Positions 52,509 to 61,003 of a DNA stretch of 64,000 nucleotides are shown here, piece by piece. Within the stretch, counting starts at the first letter, position 1, and the number at the start of each line of letters is the position of its first letter. The translations under genes were made by a program, and so were the position numbers. Source of the stretch: Aquimarina sp042434915 (GTDB taxonomy: Bacteria > Bacteroidota > Bacteroidia > Flavobacteriales > Flavobacteriaceae); assembly GCF_042434915.1 (NCBI RefSeq), contig NZ_CP170198.1:620001-684000 (forward strand), written 5' to 3'. The notes beneath the pieces were generated by a model. The model was not told the DNA's origin, did no database searches, and saw only the letters and a list, made by a program, of their open reading frames with translations.

Positions 52509-53681
52509 ATGAAATTATTTGATGTATACCCATTATACGATATAGAACCGACACATGCATACAATTGTACAATTGTCGATAAGCATAATGTAGAGTACCT
52601 TGATTTATATGGTGGCCATGCCGTTATTTCGATTGGACACGCACATCCGCATTATATAAAAAGTATTAAAAATCAGTTGGATAATTTGGGATTTTATTCG
52701 AATGCTGTACAAAACAAATTACAACAACGATTAGCTAAAAAGTTAGGAGAACTTTCTGGGTATTCTCAATATCAATTATTTTTATGCAATTCTGGCGCAG
52801 AGGCTAACGAAAATGCTTTAAAACTGGCATCTTTTCACACGAATAAAGCTAGAATTATAGCCTTTACCAATGGATTTCATGGCAGAACCTCTGCGGCAGT
52901 TTCAGTGACCGATAATGCAACTATCATTGCACCTTTAAACAAACAGCATGATGTTACCTTACTTCCTCTTAATCAAATAGGATTGGTAGAGGAGGAACTT
53001 AAAAAGGGTGATGTGTGTGCTGTGATAATTGAACCCATACAAGGTGTAGGAGGATTGGACCAAGGAACCTCTCAATTTTTTAAGGCTTTAGACAAAGCTT
53101 GTAAAGCAAATAACGTTTTATTGATTCTCGATGAGGTGCAAGCTGGTTACGGAAGAACGGGTAAATTTTTTGCACATCAACATCATGGGATAACCCCAGA
53201 TATCATTTCGGTAGCCAAAGGTATGGGAAATGGTTTTCCCATGGGAGGCATTTTGATAGCACCCCACATACAAGCGAGTCATGGTTTGTTAGGAACTACT
53301 TTTGGAGGAAACCATTTAGCTTGCGCTGCAGGTATTGCGGTTTTGGAAGTGATCGAAGAAGAAAACCTCCTCAAAAATGCCAAGAAGATGGGTCGATATT
53401 TTAAACAACAGATAGAAAGTATTGAGCAAGTACATCAAGTAAAAGGTAGAGGCTTAATGCTAGGATTGCAATTTGAGTTTGAAGTTAGTTCCCTGCGCAA
53501 AGCGTTGCTTTATAAATATCACATTTTTACTGGCGCTGCAAAGAATCCTCGTGTATTGAGAATATTACCGCCGCTAACCATTACAAAATTAGACATTGAT
53601 ATATTTATTAAAGCATTACGATTAGAATTGGCTGAAAGGAACATGTCTGAGCCTGTTAAAACTAAAGTATCTCTCACATAA
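52509..53681 (+). CDS. argD: N-acylornithine aminotransferase
   Basis: 390 residues, class III PLP aminotransferase. Substrate and cofactor motifs: LDLYGGHAVISIGHAHPHYI, FCNSGAEANENALKLA-type region (LFLCNSGAEANENALKLASF, about residues 98-117), LILDEVQAGYGRTGKFFAHQ and the PLP-lysine SVAKGMGNGFPMGG. It makes acylornithine from acylglutamate semialdehyde. It is shorter at the start than some ArgD but all motifs are present. The 3' end adds a short polar tail. Confidence 0.95.
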   Translation: MKLFDVYPLYDIEPTHAYNCTIVDKHNVEYLDLYGGHAVISIGHAHPHYIKSIKNQLDNLGFYSNAVQNKLQQRLAKKLGELSGYSQYQLFLCNSGAEANENALKLASFHTNKARIIAFTNGFHGRTSAAVSVTDNATIIAPLNKQHDVTLLPLNQIGLVEEELKKGDVCAVIIEPIQGVGGLDQGTSQFFKALDKACKANNVLLILDEVQAGYGRTGKFFAHQHHGITPDIISVAKGMGNGFPMGGILIAPHIQASHGLLGTTFGGNHLACAAGIAVLEVIEEENLLKNAKKMGRYFKQQIESIEQVHQVKGRGLMLGLQFEFEVSSLRKALLYKYHIFTGAAKNPRVLRILPPLTITKLDIDIFIKALRLELAERNMSEPVKTKVSLT

Positions 53682-53705
53682 ATCAGGAAATAAAAGCGAT
53701 AAGAA

Positions 53706-54662
53706 ATGAAAAATTATTTTTCGGTACATGATATAGATTCGGTATCCGATTGGGTAGCAGAAGCAAAGGATTTAAAAAAGAATCCTTTAGGGTATAGCCA
53801 GTTGGGTAAAAATAAAACGTTGGGTTTACTCTTTTTTAACCCCAGTCTTCGTACACGTTTAAGTACTCAAAAAGCAGCCCTCAATTTGGGAATGAATGTG
53901 ATGGTGATGAACTTTACAGGAGAAGGTTGGTCCTTAGAATTAGAAGAGGGTATTGTGATGGATCAAGGTAATTCTGAGCATATTAAAGAGGCAGCACAGG
54001 TGATTTCTCAATACTGTGATATACTAGCAATTAGAGCCTTTGCAACATTGGAGGATAGGGATGACGATTATAGTGAGAAAGTGCTTAAAGGTTTTATAAA
54101 ATATGCCACTATCCCTATACTCAATATGGAAAGTGCAACAGGTCACCCTTTACAAGCACTGACAGATGCAATTACCATCGATCAATTTAAGATACAAAAG
54201 CGGCCAAAAGTAGTTATGTCTTGGGCACCACATCCCAAAGCATTACCGCAGGCAGTGGCCAACTCTTTTGCAGCGATTGCACAACGCCTAGATGTCGAAT
54301 TTGTGGTAACGCACCCCAAAGGTTACGAATTGTCTGATCAAATCGTTCCTAGTGCTTGTGTAGAGTACGATCAAGAGATAGCTTTAAAAAATGCAGATTT
54401 TGTTTATGTGAAGAACTGGAGTGCTTATCATGAATATGGCAAAGTACTACAGAAAGATATGTTGTGGAAAATTTCTAAAGAAAAAATAGCACTTACCAAT
54501 AATGCAAAAGTGATGCATTGTTTACCCGTACGTCGTAATGTGGTTATAGATGATGCTGTACTCGACAGTAAAAACTCTATTGTGATCCAACAAGCTCACA
54601 ATCGAACCGTAGCCGCTCAGCTCGTATTACAAAAATTATTAAAAGGGAATAATCATGAGTGA
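53706..54662 (+). CDS. argF': N-succinylornithine (acylornithine) transcarbamylase
   Basis: 318 residues. Carbamoyl-phosphate motif FFNPSLRTRLST, MEYATGHPLQ-type ESATGHPLQALTD, MSWAPHPKALPQAVANSF and MHCLPVRRN define the acylornithine branch of transcarbamylases rather than ordinary OTCase. The known determinant is Glu92 in the Xanthomonas N-acetylornithine enzyme (TEEH) and Pro90 in the Bacteroides fragilis N-succinylornithine enzyme (KPEH). Here the same position is Ser90 (NSEH), and published E92S mutants of the acetyl enzyme gain succinylornithine activity. N-succinylornithine is therefore the predicted substrate. It overlaps argB by 8 nt. Confidence 0.92.
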   Translation: MKNYFSVHDIDSVSDWVAEAKDLKKNPLGYSQLGKNKTLGLLFFNPSLRTRLSTQKAALNLGMNVMVMNFTGEGWSLELEEGIVMDQGNSEHIKEAAQVISQYCDILAIRAFATLEDRDDDYSEKVLKGFIKYATIPILNMESATGHPLQALTDAITIDQFKIQKRPKVVMSWAPHPKALPQAVANSFAAIAQRLDVEFVVTHPKGYELSDQIVPSACVEYDQEIALKNADFVYVKNWSAYHEYGKVLQKDMLWKISKEKIALTNNAKVMHCLPVRRNVVIDDAVLDSKNSIVIQQAHNRTVAAQLVLQKLLKGNNHE

Positions 54663-55449
54663 AATTATCAATAAGGAGACGCTTTTTATAGCCAAAATTG
54701 GTGGCAATGTTATCGAGGATCCAGTGGTGTTATCTCAATTTTTACAAGACTTCTCAAATATTCAAGGTCCCAAAATCTTGGTACATGGGGGAGGCAAAAT
54801 AGCAACTCAATTAGCAGAGCAGCTAGGTATAGCTACCGAGATGATAGATGGACGTAGAGTCACTACTGCCAAAATGCTTGATGTCATTGTAATGACCTAT
54901 GCAGGTTTAGTAAATACCAAAATTGTTTCTGGTTTGCAAAAACATAGGTGTAATGCACTAGGACTTTCGGGAGCAGATGGCAACGTGATTACGGCAACAA
55001 AACGAGAGCCTCTTTTTATTGATTATGGATTTGCAGGTGACATTACTGATATCAACTCATCATTTCTAGAAGAAATACTTTCTTTGGACATGATACCTGT
55101 ATTGTGTAGTGTAACTCATGATTTAACCGGTCAGCTTCTTAATACCAATGCCGATACGATTGCATCTCAAGTAGCTGCGGCTATGACAAGGTACTATGAT
55201 GTATCACTATTTTATTGTTTTGAGCTACAAGGTGTGTTATCCGACATAAATGATAAGGAGTCTGTAATACCGCATATTGATCAGAAAAAATATGCCGAAC
55301 TCTTGGATGCAGATGTTATTAGCGATGGGATGCTTCCAAAGCTACATACTTGTTTTAAAGCCTTAGAGCAGCAGGTTACAACTATCCACATCGCAGACGC
55401 AAATTTTTTGAAGAATCCTAACAGCCTACATACAACACTCACGCTATAA
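54655..55449 (+). CDS. argB: N-acylglutamate kinase
   Basis: 264 residues. Amino acid kinase fold: FIAKIGGNVI, ILVHGGGKIATQLAEQLG, GLSGADGNVITA, and LNTNADTIASQVAAAM. It phosphorylates N-acylglutamate. It lacks the N-terminal helix of arginine-sensitive hexameric NAGKs, so allosteric arginine inhibition is not suggested by the sequence. Confidence 0.95.
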   Translation: MSEIINKETLFIAKIGGNVIEDPVVLSQFLQDFSNIQGPKILVHGGGKIATQLAEQLGIATEMIDGRRVTTAKMLDVIVMTYAGLVNTKIVSGLQKHRCNALGLSGADGNVITATKREPLFIDYGFAGDITDINSSFLEEILSLDMIPVLCSVTHDLTGQLLNTNADTIASQVAAAMTRYYDVSLFYCFELQGVLSDINDKESVIPHIDQKKYAELLDADVISDGMLPKLHTCFKALEQQVTTIHIADANFLKNPNSLHTTLTL

Positions 55450-55472
55450 TTGAACGTAAAAAAAACTTAAAA

Positions 55473-56558
55473 ATGATCGATCCAGAAATACCACTCATCA
55501 AAAGTTTAACCAAGCAAGCGATTCAATTGCTTCAGCAGTTAATCAAAACTCCTTCTTTTTCTTCCGAAGAAGATACAACTGCTCAGTTATTAGAACGTTG
55601 GTTTCAAGATCACAACATTGCGTATCAACGAGAAAATAATAATGTATGGGCATATAACAAACATTTTGATAAAAAGAAACCTACCATCTTGCTCAATTCG
55701 CATCATGATACGGTTCGCCCTAACGGAAATTATACAAATGACCCTTTTGATGCATTTATAAAAGATGGAAAATTGTTTGGTTTAGGTAGCAATGATGCAG
55801 GGGGATGTTTGGTGAGTCTATTGGCAACATTCACTTATTTTTATGAACAGGATCAGTTAGGTTATAATTTACTAATGGTTGCGTCTGCAGAGGAGGAGAG
55901 TAGTGGTAAAAAAGGCTTAAACAGTGTGTTGCCCAAACTCGGATCCATTGACTTTGCTATTGTGGGGGAACCTACGCTACTGCAACTTGCTATTGCCGAA
56001 AAAGGACTATTAGTAGTAGATGTAGCTGTGCAAGGTACTGCGGGACATGCAGCACATCCCAATAACGATAATGCTATTTACAATGCACTATCTTGTATCG
56101 AATGGTTTAAAACATATGCTTTTGAAAAAGTTTCGTCGACATTGGGTGCTGTAAAAATGACAGTAACGCAAGTAAATGCGGGTAATCAACACAATGTAGT
56201 ACCAGCAGTTTGTGAATTTGTGGTCGATATACGTGTGAATGATTTGTATACCAATCATGAAATTATGCAATGTATACAAAACGAACTACCTACACGGGTA
56301 CGTATAACACCCAGATCGATGCATCTAGGAGCGTCATCTATTGCAATAGAGCATCCAATAGTACAATCTGGAATTGCTCTTGGGCGAACTACCTATGGTT
56401 CACCAACACTCTCTGATCAAGCAGTCCTTAATTGTCCCTCGCTTAAACTAGGTCCAGGGGATTCTACACGGTCACATGCTGCAGACGAATTTATTTATAT
56501 CGATGAGATTAATGAAGGGATTACACTTTACATAAAAATGTTAAACAACATACTATAG
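55473..56558 (+). CDS. argE: M20-family N-acylcitrulline/acylornithine deacylase
   Basis: 361 residues. M20 metallopeptidase with zinc ligands and catalytic residues visible: LNSHHDTVRPNG, GLGSNDAGGC, ASAEEESSGKKG, GEPTLL and the C-terminal His in RSHAADEFIYID. In the acyl pathway it removes the acyl group from acylcitrulline (or acylornithine). No argJ is present, so the pathway is linear and this deacylase is required. Confidence 0.95.
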   Translation: MIDPEIPLIKSLTKQAIQLLQQLIKTPSFSSEEDTTAQLLERWFQDHNIAYQRENNNVWAYNKHFDKKKPTILLNSHHDTVRPNGNYTNDPFDAFIKDGKLFGLGSNDAGGCLVSLLATFTYFYEQDQLGYNLLMVASAEEESSGKKGLNSVLPKLGSIDFAIVGEPTLLQLAIAEKGLLVVDVAVQGTAGHAAHPNNDNAIYNALSCIEWFKTYAFEKVSSTLGAVKMTVTQVNAGNQHNVVPAVCEFVVDIRVNDLYTNHEIMQCIQNELPTRVRITPRSMHLGASSIAIEHPIVQSGIALGRTTYGSPTLSDQAVLNCPSLKLGPGDSTRSHAADEFIYIDEINEGITLYIKMLNNIL

Positions 56559-56579
56559 TATTAAAAAGAGAAAGACATT

Positions 56580-57857
56580 ATGAAACTCTGGGATAAAGGA
56601 TTACCAACCAACGAAAAAATCAATCAATTTACAGTAGGCAATGATCGGGAATTAGATTTGGTACTAGCCAAGTATGATGTACAGGCAACCTTGGCACATG
56701 CCAAAATGCTATGTAGTGTCAAACTTATATCTGCACAGGAGCTTATAGCAATAACAGAAGTATTAGAAATGCTATTATTACAAATTGAAGAAGGAACATT
56801 TGTAATCGAAGAAGATTTTGAAGACGTACATTCAAAAATCGAATACGAGCTTATTACATCCATAGGAGACGCAGGAAAAAAAATACATACAGCAAGATCA
56901 CGTAACGATCAAGTACTAGTAGCGATGCATTTGTACCTTAAAGATGAGCTACAACAAAGTAAACAATTGGTTAAGGAGTTAAGTACGAATTTATTGGAGC
57001 TGGCAAATAAATATCAAGATGTGCTTTTACCAGGATATACACATTTACAAGTTGCCATGCCCTCTTCGTTTGGCTTATGGTTCTCGGCATATGCCGAAAG
57101 TTTTGTTGATGACCTATTCTTTGTGAATGCCGCAATACAGGTTGTAGATCAAAATCCGTTGGGAAGCGCTGCTGGATACGGAAGTTCGTTTCCCATCGAT
57201 AGAGAATTCACTACGCAAGCGTTAGGTTTTGCAACGCTAAAATATAATGTTGTAGCTGCACAAATGAGTAGAGGTAAATCAGAAAAAGCCACAGCGTTTG
57301 CACTGAGTAGTGTTGCGGGAACGTTATCAAAATTGGCAATGGATGTATGTCTATACATGAGCCAGAACTTTAATTTTATGAGTATACCCTCAGAGTATAC
57401 CACAGGATCCAGTATTATGCCACATAAAAAAAATCCAGATGTCTTTGAACTGATCAGAGCAAAATGTAATGTAATTCAAGCGCTTCCGTATGAGTTAACG
57501 TTACTTACTAATAACCTACCTAGTGGCTATCATCGAGATTTGCAACTACTTAAAAAAAATCTTATTCCTGCGATTCAGGATATTAAGGCCTGTTTAGAAA
57601 TGGCAAATTATGCATTACAACAGGTCACGGTCAATAAAAGTATTCTAGATAGTTCAAAATACGAATATCTTTTTAGTGTAGATACGCTTAACAAATTGGT
57701 AGTCGATGGGATGTCGTTTAGGGATGCTTATGTAAAAATCGGAAAGGATATTGAAGCGGGTACTTATGTCCCTATCAAAGGTACACAACACACGCATATT
57801 GGAAGCATAAATAATTTGGGGCTATCGTATATAGAGAAAAAACTGAGTTCGGTTTGA
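56580..57857 (+). CDS. argH: Argininosuccinate lyase
   Basis: 425 residues. HTARSRNDQVLVAMHLYLKD, PGYTHLQVAMPSSFGLWFSAYAE, and the fumarase/lyase signature TTGSSIMPHKKNPDVFEL are intact. It releases fumarate and gives arginine. Last gene of the operon; a 40-bp tandem repeat array begins 90 nt after the stop. Confidence 0.97.
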   Translation: MKLWDKGLPTNEKINQFTVGNDRELDLVLAKYDVQATLAHAKMLCSVKLISAQELIAITEVLEMLLLQIEEGTFVIEEDFEDVHSKIEYELITSIGDAGKKIHTARSRNDQVLVAMHLYLKDELQQSKQLVKELSTNLLELANKYQDVLLPGYTHLQVAMPSSFGLWFSAYAESFVDDLFFVNAAIQVVDQNPLGSAAGYGSSFPIDREFTTQALGFATLKYNVVAAQMSRGKSEKATAFALSSVAGTLSKLAMDVCLYMSQNFNFMSIPSEYTTGSSIMPHKKNPDVFELIRAKCNVIQALPYELTLLTNNLPSGYHRDLQLLKKNLIPAIQDIKACLEMANYALQQVTVNKSILDSSKYEYLFSVDTLNKLVVDGMSFRDAYVKIGKDIEAGTYVPIKGTQHTHIGSINNLGLSYIEKKLSSV

Positions 57858-57910
57858 TCTGGTCATATTGTATAGTAGGTAAGGTGATTTACGCAGCAAT
57901 AGGCATAAAA

Positions 57911-58204
57911 CGGTATACTTATTTGATTAATTGAGCAAAAAATGTGTTTTTTTTGTTCCTGCGGTTTGCAGGAGCTTTGCAAATGATTTTTTTTGTTCCT
58001 GCAATTTGCAGGAGCCGTGCAGACGGTTTTTTTTGTCCCTGCAAATTGCAGGAGCCGTGCAGACGGTTTTTTTTGTCCCTGCAAATTGCAGGAGCCGTGC
58101 AGATGGTTTTTTTTGTTCCTGCAAATTGCAGGAGCAATGTAGATGGTTTTTTTTGTCCCTGCAAATTGCAGGAGCAATGCAGACGGTTTTTTTATTCGGT
58201 ATAC
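57911..58204. repeat. 8-bp direct repeats flanking the tandem array
   Basis: CGGTATAC occurs at 57911-57918 and again at 58197-58204, one just before and one just at the end of the 40-bp array. It may be a target duplication, a recombination scar or chance. Confidence 0.4.
57947..58200. repeat. Tandem array: six 40-bp units, each with a palindrome and a T8 run
   Basis: Units start at 57961, 58001, 58041, 58081, 58121 and 58161 with an exact 40-bp period; a partial unit (T-run plus GTTCCT) precedes them. Each unit carries the near-palindrome CCTGCAAATTGCAGG, then GAG(C)CGTGCAGACGG, where CCGT/ACGG can pair, then eight T and GT(C/T)C. Units 3 and 4 are nearly identical; 1, 5 and 6 have diverged. 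Forty is not a multiple of three, so the long frames over it are artefacts. There are no unique spacers, so it is not CRISPR. It fills the space between the convergent argH and DUF457 genes. On the plus strand each hairpin-T8 looks like a terminator, so the array may be a multiple terminator or a duplicated structural repeat. Confidence 0.9.
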
Positions 58205-58244
58205 AAGAAACTTTTGAATAAAGAGCTGCTTAGTAGTTTTTTTT

Positions 58245-58258
58245 GCTTTCGCGAAAGC
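58245..58258. repeat. GCTTTCGCGAAAGC palindrome (dispersed flavobacterial repeat type)
   Basis: Perfect 14-bp palindrome preceded by eight T, between the array and the DUF457 gene. Palindromes of this sequence recur in many marine flavobacterial genomes, usually between genes; this is the only perfect copy seen in the window. Confidence 0.6.
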
Positions 58259-58290
58259 GAACGAAACTCTTAGACAATTATATCAAAGCA

Positions 58291-59295
58291 TTATATACCA
58301 GCCATACGAACAAAAAGTTTTTTGATCAAGGCGTAACCATCTCTAAATTTTTTTTCTGGTTCTTTTGCATGCAACTCATTATCCTCGTAAAATAGTTGGT
58401 AACTAAACACAAACGGACTCTTAGGGTCTTCAAAATTTAATTGGCCAAAGCGTAAATCATTAAAAAGTAGTGTATTTTTAGTTTGGTTAATAGTGTACCA
58501 GCCTTCGGTAAGTTTGACAAGTCTTTTAACCAAAGGATCCGTTCTCAAATCACCCAACAGATCATGATTTTTGGGAATAGCACTAAAACTAATAGTATCG
58601 GTACTATCGAAGATTGAGTAATATCCTATAAGGTATGCGTCGGTAGTTTCTACATTGGCAGTCCATAAGATGCTATTAAACGGTGTTGGTTTCGTTTGTA
58701 TAGCTATATACTCAATATTTTGTGCGATTAAGCTAGTTTCAAATTTTGTATACGTATATCCCTTTAAAACCAAAGTAAGCAGTAAATAACAACTACTCAT
58801 GACAAGCCCTATTTTTGCATAACTTCTTCGTTTTGGATTCTCACGTTTGAGCCGCATAGCTAATATTACACACAATAAAAAAGGTAGCGTATACAAAGGA
58901 TCAATTACAAAAATTGATTTGAAGGAAACTTTGTAAGGAGAGGGCCAAAATAACTGAGTTCCCCATGTGGTAAAAGCATCGAGTAAGGGATGTGTAAAAA
59001 GACCCAAAAACATAAGTAAGGTCCAATCCTGCCACGTGGCGTGTAATTTCTTATATATTTTTGCAAGTAGCCAACCTAAGAGTGGTGCTACCAGTAAGCT
59101 AAATAGAATAGAGTGTGAGAATCCTCGATGTAACTCATTAGCACGTACAGGCTCAAAAAACCATTTTGCCATGACATCCAAATCGGGAATCGTACCAGCA
59201 ATAGCTCCCCATAAAATGGCTTTGTTGCCAATTTTTTTACCAAGTGCAAGTTCGCCCACCGCAGCACCTAGAACTATTTGAGTCAACGAATCCAT
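58291..59295 (-). CDS. DUF457/YdjM-family membrane-bound metal-dependent hydrolase
   Basis: 334 residues. The YdjM N-terminus is clear: MDSLTQIVLGAAVGELALG, GAIAGTIPDLDVMAKWF and HRGFSHSILFSLLVAPLLGW, with conserved Asp and His that could bind a metal in the membrane face. Four or five hydrophobic helices lie in the first ~185 residues; the last 150 residues are soluble. LexA-regulated YdjM is the E. coli namesake; the biochemical activity is not known. It is downstream of the acc genes on the same strand but separated by a large inverted repeat (59353-59409), so it is probably a separate unit. Confidence 0.9.
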   Translation of the reverse strand: MDSLTQIVLGAAVGELALGKKIGNKAILWGAIAGTIPDLDVMAKWFFEPVRANELHRGFSHSILFSLLVAPLLGWLLAKIYKKLHATWQDWTLLMFLGLFTHPLLDAFTTWGTQLFWPSPYKVSFKSIFVIDPLYTLPFLLCVILAMRLKRENPKRRSYAKIGLVMSSCYLLLTLVLKGYTYTKFETSLIAQNIEYIAIQTKPTPFNSILWTANVETTDAYLIGYYSIFDSTDTISFSAIPKNHDLLGDLRTDPLVKRLVKLTEGWYTINQTKNTLLFNDLRFGQLNFEDPKSPFVFSYQLFYEDNELHAKEPEKKFRDGYALIKKLFVRMAGI

Positions 59296-59352
59296 AATTG
59301 TTTATTTTTTAAAAAAAAGTATCTATAACGAGAATAGGTTTACGCTATATTA

Positions 59353-59409
59353 AATGGAGCTAAGTTTAACCGTATTCAGAATTCTGAATAATGATTTCTT
59401 AGCTCCATT
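59353..59409. repeat. Nested 12-bp and 18-bp inverted repeats
   Basis: Outer perfect 12-bp arms (59353-59364 with 59398-59409) enclose TATTCAGAATTCTGAATA (59373-59390), a perfect 18-bp palindrome. It sits between the acyl-CoA carboxylase operon end and the DUF457 gene start, on the shared leftward strand. No T-run on either strand. It may be a terminator-like structure, an operator, or a small palindromic mobile remnant. Confidence 0.6.
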
Positions 59410-59458
59410 CGAATTAATTACTAGAGTAATTTTTTATGTACTCTATTTATCTCTTTGG

Positions 59459-61000
59459 TTATAGAGGTATGTTACCGTGTTTTTTCTTTGGAAGCAATAC
59501 TTCTTTATGTTCTAGCATGCTAAACGCTTTCATCAATTTACGACGTGTATCTTTTGGTAAAATAACTTCGTCTATAAAACCACGTTGAGCAGCTTTGTAT
59601 GGATTGGCAAAAGTTTCGGCATATTCGGCCTCTTTTTCGGCTAGTTTTGCAGCAGGATCATCTGCTTTGCTAATTTCTTTTCTAAAAATGATTTCGCTAG
59701 CACCTTTGGCTCCCATAACCGCAATTTCTGCCGATGGCCATGCAAAGTTAAGGTCTGCTCCAATATGTTTTGAGTTCATTACATCATACGCACCGCCATA
59801 TGCTTTACGAGTAATCACGGTAACTCTAGGAACGGTAGCCTCACTTAACGCATATAATAATTTTGCTCCATGTACAATAATACCATTCCATTCTTGATCG
59901 GTACCTGGTAAAAAGCCGGGAACATCGACTAATACTAATAACGGAATGTTGAAACAGTCGCAAAAACGCGTAAATCTCGCGGCTTTTTTAGAACTGTTTA
60001 CATCGAGTACCCCCGCAAGAAACAATGGTTGATTAGCAATGATACCAATACTTTTACCACCGATACGCGCAAAACCAACAATAATATTTTCGGCATAATC
60101 CTTATGTACTTCAAAAAATGAATCTGTATCGATGATGCCACTAATAACCTCGTGCATATCATACGGTTTGTTAGGATTGTCAGGGATGATATCCATGAGT
60201 TCCTCACGTATCTCGTTACCCAATGTATAGGGGAGTGTAGGTGCTTTTTCGGCATTACTTTGAGGCATGTAACTAAGTAAACTTTTTAAATCCTCAAGGC
60301 ATTGTACATCATTAGCAGATGTTATATGAGCAACTCCCGATTTGGTAGAATGCGTACTTGCACCTCCCAGCTCTTCGGATGTAACTTCTTCATTTGTAAC
60401 TGTTTTAACCACATTAGGTCCTGTTACAAACATATAGCTTGTATCCTCGATCATAAGGGTAAAATCTGTCATTGCGGGAGAGTACACTGCGCCACCAGCA
60501 CAAGGTCCCATAATAGCAGATAATTGTGGGATCACTCCCGAGGCTTGTACATTGCGATAAAATATATCTGCATAACCACCAAGAGATCTCACACCTTCTT
60601 GTATACGTGCTCCACCAGAATCGTTAAGACCGATTAAAGGCGCTCCTACTTTGACTGCAAGATCCATAATTTTGCAAATTTTTTCGGCATGTGTTTCTGA
60701 CAAGGCACCTCCAAAAACGGTGAAATCTTGTGCAAAGATATAGACTAATCTACCTGCGATGGTACCGTAGCCAGTGATTACACCATCACCATAATATAGT
60801 TCTTTGTCCATATTAAAATCGGTAGTACGGTGTGTAACTAGAATTCCGATTTCTTCAAACGAACCTTCGTCTAGTAAATAGTTAACACGTTCGCGCGCAG
60901 TAAGTTTTTTCTTTTCGTGCTGTTTTGCAATACGTTGTTCACCACCTCCCAAATGGGCTTTTTCAATTTTTTCTTGTAACGTTTTTATTTTGGATTCCAT
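59459..61000 (-). CDS. Acyl-CoA carboxylase carboxyltransferase subunit (propionyl-CoA type)
   Basis: 513 residues. A single-chain carboxyltransferase with both halves of the crotonase fold: GVITGYGTIAGRLVYIFAQDFTVFGGALSETHA and LNDSGGARIQEGVRSLGGY in the N-half, and VDVPGFLPGTDQEWNGIIVHGAKLLYA and AYGGAYDVMNSKHIGAD in the C-half. The length and motifs are those of PccB/MmdA-like subunits, not AccA+AccD. With the biotin carboxylase and BCCP upstream it forms a complete three-gene carboxylase. Substrate (acetyl-, propionyl- or both) cannot be settled from motifs alone. Confidence 0.94.
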   Translation of the reverse strand: MESKIKTLQEKIEKAHLGGGEQRIAKQHEKKKLTARERVNYLLDEGSFEEIGILVTHRTTDFNMDKELYYGDGVITGYGTIAGRLVYIFAQDFTVFGGALSETHAEKICKIMDLAVKVGAPLIGLNDSGGARIQEGVRSLGGYADIFYRNVQASGVIPQLSAIMGPCAGGAVYSPAMTDFTLMIEDTSYMFVTGPNVVKTVTNEEVTSEELGGASTHSTKSGVAHITSANDVQCLEDLKSLLSYMPQSNAEKAPTLPYTLGNEIREELMDIIPDNPNKPYDMHEVISGIIDTDSFFEVHKDYAENIIVGFARIGGKSIGIIANQPLFLAGVLDVNSSKKAARFTRFCDCFNIPLLVLVDVPGFLPGTDQEWNGIIVHGAKLLYALSEATVPRVTVITRKAYGGAYDVMNSKHIGADLNFAWPSAEIAVMGAKGASEIIFRKEISKADDPAAKLAEKEAEYAETFANPYKAAQRGFIDEVILPKDTRRKLMKAFSMLEHKEVLLPKKKHGNIPL

Positions 61001-61003
61001 AGT

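Noticed and set aside
57947..58200. CRISPR array
   Set aside because: Whole units repeat with no unique spacers, and no cas gene is in the window.
57863..58273. Several overlapping open frames on both strands encoding repeated Cys/Lys-rich or Phe/Leu-rich peptides
   Set aside because: They are produced by the 40-bp tandem array, which is free of stops in several frames; the period is not divisible by three and the same repeat appears in different frames.
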